A stretch of 64,000 nucleotides of DNA from Melghirimyces algeriensis (GTDB lineage: Bacteria > Bacillota > Bacilli > Thermoactinomycetales > DSM-45169), in contig NZ_FXTI01000001.1 in NCBI RefSeq assembly GCF_900182565.1, positions 434,001 through 498,000 on the forward strand. Reading direction: 5' to 3'. The notes beneath the pieces are model-generated. The model was not told the origin of the DNA. It made no database searches and worked only from the letters and a program-made list of their open reading frames with translations. Below, piece by piece: positions 59,255-64,000 of the stretch (position 1 is its first letter; each line of letters starts with the position of its first letter). Both the position numbers and the translations under genes were made by a program.

Positions 59255-59665
59255 ATGGATCGACCGATACGTGTGTTGATTGCCAAACCTGGTCTTGACG
59301 GACATGATCGGGGAGCGTTGATCATCGCTCAGTCTTTGAGAGATGAAGGGATGGAAGTAATCTATACCGGTCTTCGCCAAACGCCCGCGCAAATCGTTTC
59401 CACAGCGATTCAGGAAGATGTGGATGTCATCGGGCTTTCTTGCTTGTCCGGCGCTCATAATGAACTGTTCCCAGAGGTGACACGTCTTTTAAAGGATGAA
59501 CAAGCGGATGATATCATTGTGGTGGGTGGCGGGGTGATCCCTCAATCGGATCTAGCTTTTTTGGAAAAACATGGAATAAAAAAAGTCTTTACACCCGGAA
59601 CGTCAACCAAAGAAACGGCCGACTTTATCCGTCAGGCGGTCAAGGAGCGGGAAAAAATCCAATGA
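59255..59665 (+). CDS. Methylmalonyl-CoA mutase, cobalamin-binding subunit
   Basis: A 136-residue Rossmann-like B12-binding protein. RVLIAKPGLDGHDRGALIIAQ holds the D-x-H-x-x-G motif (Asp15, His17, Gly20), where the His replaces dimethylbenzimidazole as the lower cobalt ligand. SCLSGAH and VVGGGVIPQSD are further nucleotide-loop motifs. It completes the mutase whose large subunit is 17 bases upstream. AAAGGAG precedes the ATG. The end overlaps the epimerase gene by four bases. Confidence 0.94.
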   Translation: MDRPIRVLIAKPGLDGHDRGALIIAQSLRDEGMEVIYTGLRQTPAQIVSTAIQEDVDVIGLSCLSGAHNELFPEVTRLLKDEQADDIIVVGGGVIPQSDLAFLEKHGIKKVFTPGTSTKETADFIRQAVKEREKIQ

Positions 59666-60105
59666 CAACAAGAGACAGGATTTCGCCGGAGCGGATTGAA
59701 CATGTAGGCATCGCTGTTCAAAGTCTGGAACAGGCTGTTCCTTTATATCGAGACATTCTGGGATTAGAATGGCTTGGTGAAGAGATCGTGGAAAGTGAAC
59801 AGGTTCGTGTTGCCTTTTTTCGATTGGGGGAAGTAAAAGTAGAACTTTTGGAACCGCTTTCTCCTGACAGTCCAATCGCCCGATTTCTGGAAAAAAGAGG
59901 GCAGGGAATTCATCATATTGCATTGAAAGTGGAAGAAATTGAGGGAGAGTTGAAACGATTGTCAGACTCCGGAATTCAACTGATTCATGATCAGCCCAAA
60001 CGAGGGGCGAAAGGTGCCAAGGTGGCATTTATTCATCCGCAATCGACAAAAGGTGTTCTTTATGAACTGTGTGAGCCCCGTACTGACAGGGAAACGGATC
60101 GGTGA
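59662..60105 (+). CDS. mce: Methylmalonyl-CoA epimerase
   Basis: Interconverts the R and S forms of methylmalonyl-CoA. A 147-residue glyoxalase/VOC-fold protein: EHVGIAVQSLEQAVPLYRDILGL (metal His at 15), FFRLGEVKVELLEPL, QGIHHIALKVEEIE (metal His) and VLYELCEP (metal Glu). The ATG overlaps the mutase small-subunit stop. It joins the carboxyltransferase product to the mutase. Confidence 0.95.
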   Translation: MTTRDRISPERIEHVGIAVQSLEQAVPLYRDILGLEWLGEEIVESEQVRVAFFRLGEVKVELLEPLSPDSPIARFLEKRGQGIHHIALKVEEIEGELKRLSDSGIQLIHDQPKRGAKGAKVAFIHPQSTKGVLYELCEPRTDRETDR

Positions 60106-60133
60106 ATAACGAAAACATTGGATGGTGATTGAT

Positions 60134-61663
60134 ATGCATCATAAATTGGATGAATTGGAGGAACGTCGCCGTCGAGTTGAAATGGGTGGTGGCGAGCGAA
60201 GAATCCGTTCTCAACACGATAAGGGGAAATTGACTGCCAGAGAGCGAATTGACTTGCTGTTGGATGAAGACAGCTTTATGGAGCTGAATCCTTTTGTGGA
60301 AAATACCTCTACTGATTTCGGTGAAGCTCCGGGAGAAGGAGTGGTAACTGGATACGGAAAAGTACATGGCCGACCGGTTTATGTTTTTGCTCAGGATTTT
60401 ACTGTTTTTGGCGGAGCGTTGGGTGAGATGCATGCCCTGAAGATCGCCCGGCTGATGGATCTGGCGGCCAAAAATGGTGCTCCGATCATTGGACTGAACG
60501 ATTCTGGAGGTGCCCGAATTCAAGAGGGGGTTGTCTCTTTGGATGGTTATGGGCACATTTTTTACCGAAACTCCATTTATTCCGGGGTGGTTCCCCAGAT
60601 CTCTGTTATCATGGGTCCATGTGCCGGTGGAGCTGTCTACTCACCGGCAATCACCGATTTTGTATTTATGGTGGAGAAAAGCAGCCAAATGTTTATTACG
60701 GGACCCAAGGTGATTGAGACCGTGACTGGTGAAAAGATTTCCACTGAAAAACTGGGCGGTGCTGAAGTTCACTCCACGTTAAGTGGAAATGCGCATTTCA
60801 CTGCCGAATCAGAACCGGAAGTTCTCAATCAGGTTCGCAGACTTTTGAGTTTTCTGCCGCAAAACAATGTGGAAGATCCTGAACGGATCTTTGTCAAAGA
60901 GGATGAGGGCTGGGTGGAAGATTTGATGGAGGTGGTACCGGAAGAGGGAACAAAGGTGTATGATGTACGCAGGGTGATTGATCTTATTGTGGATCAAAAT
61001 GATTTTATGGAAGTTCATCAAAAGTACGCTCGCAACATTGTTGTCGGGTTTGGTCGGATCAATGGTCAATCCGTGGGGATTGCTGCCAATCAGCCAAAAG
61101 TAATGGCAGGCGGATTGGATATTGATTCATCGGATAAATTAAGTCGGTTTATCCGATTTTGTGACAGCTTTCATATTCCCATTATCACCTTCGTGGATGT
61201 GACCGGTTTTCTTCCCGGAGTCAATCAGGAACATCGAGGAATCATTCGTCATGGAGCCAAAATTCTCTATGCCTATTCGGAAGCAACAGTTCCCAAAATT
61301 ACGGTGATTATCCGCAAAGCTTATGGAGGAGCCTATGTGGCACTAAACAGCAAGGCGATTGGAGCCGATATGGTCTATGCCTGGCCAGGGGCAGAGGTGG
61401 CAGTGATGGGACCGGAGGGAGCTGCCAATGTGATTTACAGCCGGGAGATTCAGGAAAGTGCTGATCCGGAATCCACCCGATCCGAAAAGATTGAAGAGTA
61501 CCGAAAAAAGTTTGCTAACCCCTATGTGGCAGCGTCTAAGGGCATGATTGATGATGTGATCGATCCCAGGGAGACGAGACAACGACTGAAACAATCCTTG
61601 GAGATGTTGAAAGGAAAGCGGGAAAATCGACCCGTTAAAAAACATGGTAATATTCCTTTGTAA
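60134..61663 (+). CDS. Acyl-CoA carboxylase carboxyltransferase subunit (propionyl-CoA type)
   Basis: A 509-residue biotin-dependent carboxyltransferase (PccB/MmdA/YqjD family), crotonase-like in two halves. KLTARERIDLLLDEDSFMEL, DFTVFGGALGEMHA, LNDSGGARIQEGVVSLDGYG, IMGPCAGGAVYSPAITDF in the N half and FVDVTGFLPGVNQEHRGIIRHGAKILYAY, KAYGGAYVALNSK and WPGAEVAVMGPEGA in the C half are as expected. ATG 60134 is used because GGTGATT lies upstream; ATG 60122 has no site. The biotin carboxylase and carrier are not adjacent, so it may use AccB/AccC or an unlinked set, or act in a membrane decarboxylase. Confidence 0.9.
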   Translation: MHHKLDELEERRRRVEMGGGERRIRSQHDKGKLTARERIDLLLDEDSFMELNPFVENTSTDFGEAPGEGVVTGYGKVHGRPVYVFAQDFTVFGGALGEMHALKIARLMDLAAKNGAPIIGLNDSGGARIQEGVVSLDGYGHIFYRNSIYSGVVPQISVIMGPCAGGAVYSPAITDFVFMVEKSSQMFITGPKVIETVTGEKISTEKLGGAEVHSTLSGNAHFTAESEPEVLNQVRRLLSFLPQNNVEDPERIFVKEDEGWVEDLMEVVPEEGTKVYDVRRVIDLIVDQNDFMEVHQKYARNIVVGFGRINGQSVGIAANQPKVMAGGLDIDSSDKLSRFIRFCDSFHIPIITFVDVTGFLPGVNQEHRGIIRHGAKILYAYSEATVPKITVIIRKAYGGAYVALNSKAIGADMVYAWPGAEVAVMGPEGAANVIYSREIQESADPESTRSEKIEEYRKKFANPYVAASKGMIDDVIDPRETRQRLKQSLEMLKGKRENRPVKKHGNIPL

Positions 61664-61678
61664 GAAGGTGAAGCTGTT

Positions 61679-61969
61679 GTGAATCCATTCATCCGTCCCA
61701 TTGCGATTCGTTTGGTGCAGGGAAGAAAGTTGTCCAAAATCCAATGGAAAGAGTGTTCCTTCCAACAGAAGGGGGTAGATTCCCGACACAAACTTCGGAT
61801 GCTCCAGGCTTTTCATGTCCGGTTTATCCGAGGTCCAAGGGATCGGTCTCTCTGGCGGGATGCAGGAAGACGAGAGCAGCTTGGTCGAACAATGACCATC
61901 GACCGCCCGGCATGGAATGATCGGGTAACAATGATGAGTCAGTCACCTTCAGGGATGGGAAAAAGGTGA
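61679..61969 (+). CDS. Possible small hypothetical protein
   Basis: A 96-residue arginine-rich frame starting with GTG 61679 seven bases behind AAGGTGA, directly after the carboxyltransferase. The product (begins MNPFIRPIAIRLVQGRKLS) shows no motif, membrane segment or family I recognise. The ribosome site is good but the composition is unusual, so it could be a chance frame in a 347-base gap between genes. Confidence 0.35.
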   Translation: MNPFIRPIAIRLVQGRKLSKIQWKECSFQQKGVDSRHKLRMLQAFHVRFIRGPRDRSLWRDAGRREQLGRTMTIDRPAWNDRVTMMSQSPSGMGKR

Positions 61970-62010
61970 ATGCATCTCTGTGTTGATGAACGTACATACA
62001 GGAGGCATCA

Positions 62011-63123
62011 ATGATGATTAACAAAGAACGTTTGCTGAAAGAGTTTCTGGAACTGGTTCAGACGGATAGCCCGACGGGGGAAGAACGGGAAATTTGTGAT
62101 CTGTTGAAGGTCAAACTGAATGATCTTGGATTTGAGGTAACGGAAGACCATAGTGCCAAGGTGACCGGACATGGGGCCGGAAACATTGTCGCTACGCTGA
62201 AGGGAACACTGGATGCACCAACGATTTATTTTACCTGTCATATGGATACGGTTACGCCTGGAAAAGGGGTCAAGCCCAAGGTGGAGGATGGCTATGTCAT
62301 GACGGATGGAACCACGGTGTTGGGAGCGGATGATAAGGCAGGATTGGCCGCCTTGCTGGAAGGAGTTCGTACCATAAAGGAAAGAGATATGGAACATGGA
62401 TCCATCCAATTCGTGTTTACCGTCGGGGAAGAATCGGGTTTGGTGGGATCGAAAAATCTTGATACAGATCTGTTGAAGGCGGATTTTGGCTATGCATTGG
62501 ACTCCAATGGTCCCGTGGGGCATATTATTACCGAAGCGCCCGCTCAAGTTCGTCTCGATGTGAAAATCATCGGGAAAGCCGCTCATGCTGGAGTCAATCC
62601 GGAAGATGGTGTCAGTGCCATTCAGGTGGCCAGCCGTGCCATTTCCAAAATGCCATTGGGCCGTATTGATGAAGAGACAACCGCTAACATCGGCAAATTT
62701 TCCGGTGGATCCGCATCAAATGTGATCCCGGAATTTGTGGAGCTCCTTGCAGAAGTCCGGAGTCGGGATGAAGCCAAGTTGGACGCTCAAGTAAACAGGA
62801 TGGTGACCGGTTTTGAACAAACAGCGGCGGAGTTGAATGCAAAAGCAGAGGTAAAAGCAACCAAAATGTATCCGGCATATAAATATACGGATGCTGATCC
62901 AGTTGTGCAAAAAGCGATGGAAGCATTGGAAAAAGTGGGACGAAAACCGCAGTTGCTGTCCAGTGGAGGTGGCAGTGATGCCAATGTCATCGCTGGGCAT
63001 GGGATTCCTTCAGTGAACTTGGGAATTGGGTATGAAGAGATTCATACAACCAATGAACGAATGCCGATTGCAGAGTTGGAGAAAGCAGCTGAGCTGGTGG
63101 TTGCTTTAGTCGAACAGAGGTAA
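62011..63123 (+). CDS. M20-family zinc peptidase (PepT/YqjE type)
   Basis: A cytosolic dizinc aminopeptidase, 370 residues, related to tripeptidase T. TPTGEERE-like DSPTGEEREI near 19, TCHMDTVTPG (His and Asp, near 73), GADDKAGLAALLEG (Asp, near 108), TVGEESGLVGSKNLD (catalytic Glu and metal Glu, near 140) and a dimerisation domain with KAAHAGVNPEDG. The ATG follows CAGGAGG. The gene sits in the same position as yqjE after yqjC-yqjD in B. subtilis. A terminator follows. Confidence 0.92.
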   Translation: MMINKERLLKEFLELVQTDSPTGEEREICDLLKVKLNDLGFEVTEDHSAKVTGHGAGNIVATLKGTLDAPTIYFTCHMDTVTPGKGVKPKVEDGYVMTDGTTVLGADDKAGLAALLEGVRTIKERDMEHGSIQFVFTVGEESGLVGSKNLDTDLLKADFGYALDSNGPVGHIITEAPAQVRLDVKIIGKAAHAGVNPEDGVSAIQVASRAISKMPLGRIDEETTANIGKFSGGSASNVIPEFVELLAEVRSRDEAKLDAQVNRMVTGFEQTAAELNAKAEVKATKMYPAYKYTDADPVVQKAMEALEKVGRKPQLLSSGGGSDANVIAGHGIPSVNLGIGYEEIHTTNERMPIAELEKAAELVVALVEQR

Positions 63124-63139
63124 AGCAGGAAAGGAGAAG

Positions 63140-63163
63140 GACCCACGGAAAGTGGGTCTTTTT
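63140..63163 (+). terminator. Intrinsic terminator after the M20 peptidase gene
   Basis: A 7-bp GC-rich stem (63140-63146 with 63152-63158) followed by TTTTTAT. Confidence 0.85.
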
Positions 63164-63229
63164 ATAGGCATAAACATATAGTTATCGGCATACCCCCTTT
63201 TTGAGAGAGGAAAGGGGGATTTGGAGGTG

Positions 63230-64000
63230 GTGATTTGGGAGAAAGGAAGGGTGCTTCAGATCCTGGAAGAGGAGCCGCATATTCAGTGGTTGACCGTTAG
63301 GGAAGAGAGATCGGGTGAAAGGAAAAAGGCGGTTCATTACCCCGGTTTTTTTGGTGGTTTAGATCCCGGAGATCAAGTCTGGCTCAATACTACAGCTGTT
63401 CGCTTGCAATTGGGAACGGGTGGGGTTCATTTTGTGGCAGGACGCATTGGGAAAGATCCAGCTCCAGCTCCGGTGAAGGGGCACATGATGAAGCTGCGTT
63501 ACACCCCGTGGCAAGTGGCTCTGCCCACAGGAGAGGAACCGGGAAGCCCTTGGCATCAAACCCTTCAGAAAAAACGCTCCTTGGAGCAAACACCGGTTTG
63601 TATCGGTGAGTTACACAGTATGCTTCCAATCGCTGCAACGGTTTGGCGCAGTTTATCTGAGGATCAATACCCACGGGTGGTGTATGTGATGACGGATGGG
63701 GGGGCTTTGCCAGCCCCATTCAGTCGGCATGTTCGCCGTTTGACATCCCTTGGCTGGTTGGCGGGAACGATTACCTGTGGTCATGCCTTTGGAGGGGACA
63801 TGGAGGCGGTCAATCTGTATTCGGCTCTGTTGTTGGCCCGCCATGCCCTGAATGCTGATCTGATTTTTGTCTCCATGGGTCCGGGGATTGCAGGAACAGG
63901 TACACCCTATGGCTTTTCGGGAGTGGAGCAGGGGCAGGCCATTAACGCTGTGCATAGTCTTCAGGGGATTCCGGTGGCCGTTCCACGCATTCAGGGTAAA
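63230..64000 (+). CDS. DUF3866 family protein (3' cut by window)
   Basis: The frame is open from GTG 63230 to the window edge, giving 257 residues so far (VIWEKGRVLQILEEEPH... to ...IPVAVPRIQGK). The core reads NYPGFFGGLDPGDQV-like HYPGFFGGLDPGDQVWLNTT, then GHMMKLRYTPWQVAL, VVYVMTDGGALPAPFSRHV and GPGIAGTGTPYGFSGVEQGQAI, the DUF3866 pattern. No function is known. AAAGGGGGA lies ~11 bases upstream, with GGAGG overlapping the adjacent GTG 63227, so the exact start is uncertain. Confidence 0.85.
   Translation, partial: MIWEKGRVLQILEEEPHIQWLTVREERSGERKKAVHYPGFFGGLDPGDQVWLNTTAVRLQLGTGGVHFVAGRIGKDPAPAPVKGHMMKLRYTPWQVALPTGEEPGSPWHQTLQKKRSLEQTPVCIGELHSMLPIAATVWRSLSEDQYPRVVYVMTDGGALPAPFSRHVRRLTSLGWLAGTITCGHAFGGDMEAVNLYSALLLARHALNADLIFVSMGPGIAGTGTPYGFSGVEQGQAINAVHSLQGIPVAVPRIQGK

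Noticed and set aside
1..64000. CRISPR arrays, tRNA or rRNA genes, prophage
   Set aside because: No regularly spaced repeats, cloverleaf-like genes, rRNA stretches or phage structural genes were seen.

Overview
The window is chromosomal DNA of an endospore-forming, low- to mid-GC Gram-positive bacterium of the Bacillales. It carries the complete spoIIIA operon, spoIVB, spo0A, a type-H small acid-soluble spore protein and a phosphosulfolactate synthase. Strong AGGAGG-type ribosome sites and frequent TTG/GTG starts also fit. Much of the gene order matches the Bacillus subtilis yqh-spoIIIA-acc-nusB-folD-xse-ispA-dxs-recN-spoIVB-spo0A-bkd stretch, but the tlyA-nadK-argR-recN order and the steA/steB pair after spo0A recall Clostridia. 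A thermophilic Bacillales family such as Thermoactinomycetaceae is my best guess; this is inference only. Nearly every base is coding, and I saw no rRNA, tRNA, CRISPR array or prophage.

Layout. 1-1360: tail of a B12-dependent ribonucleotide reductase and a metallophosphoesterase. 1453-1690: a decayed IS200/IS605 element. 1714-4415: a degenerate ABC-ATPase fused to a LytTR DNA-binding domain, followed by an ABC exporter. 4461-6716: histidine ammonia-lyase and a possible surface/spore beta-sandwich protein. 7128-12730: mntR, a patatin, a PrcB-domain protein, yqhP/yqhQ-like genes, aroQ, an M24 peptidase and efp. 12820-15533 (minus strand): DUF441 protein, ComA and an MFS transporter. 15664-21484: a zinc-ribbon protein and spoIIIAA-AH. 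21761-25037: accBC, an Asp23 protein, AmaP and a DUF2273 protein. 25090-32363: nusB, folD, xseAB, ispA, a large structured non-coding RNA interpreted as OLE RNA, its partner gene oapA, and dxs. 32376-39179: tlyA, a membrane protein, nadK, argR, recN, spoIVB, spo0A. 39326-42657: steA, a steB-like gene and two envelope glycosyltransferases. 42684-44482: M24 peptidase, sspH, DUF2627 protein. 44592-53096: bkdR and a sigma-54-driven branched-chain keto acid dehydrogenase cluster. 53282-56608: CarD-like regulator, GntR regulator, two EamA transporters. 56877-57360: two tiny membrane proteins on the minus strand. 57591-61663: methylmalonyl-CoA pathway. 62011 to the end: a zinc peptidase and a DUF3866 protein cut by the window edge.

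How parts work together. Branched-chain amino acids are deaminated by Bcd and decarboxylated by the Bkd complex, giving branched acyl-CoA for fatty acids or, from valine and isoleucine, propionyl-CoA. The nearby carboxyltransferase, epimerase and split B12-dependent mutase would take propionyl-CoA to succinyl-CoA. The carboxyltransferase has no biotin carboxylase beside it. The sporulation genes link the master regulator Spo0A, the SpoIIIA channel and the SpoIVB signalling protease. The isoprenoid genes ispA and dxs flank OLE RNA and OapA, an arrangement diagnostic of the OLE ribonucleoprotein system.

The most notable items are the OLE RNA/OapA locus, the pseudo-ABC/LytTR fusion with its exporter, the steA-steB-GT2-GT4 operon beside spo0A, the spoIVB reading frame that runs through its own terminator, and a 30-codon Prli42-like gene.
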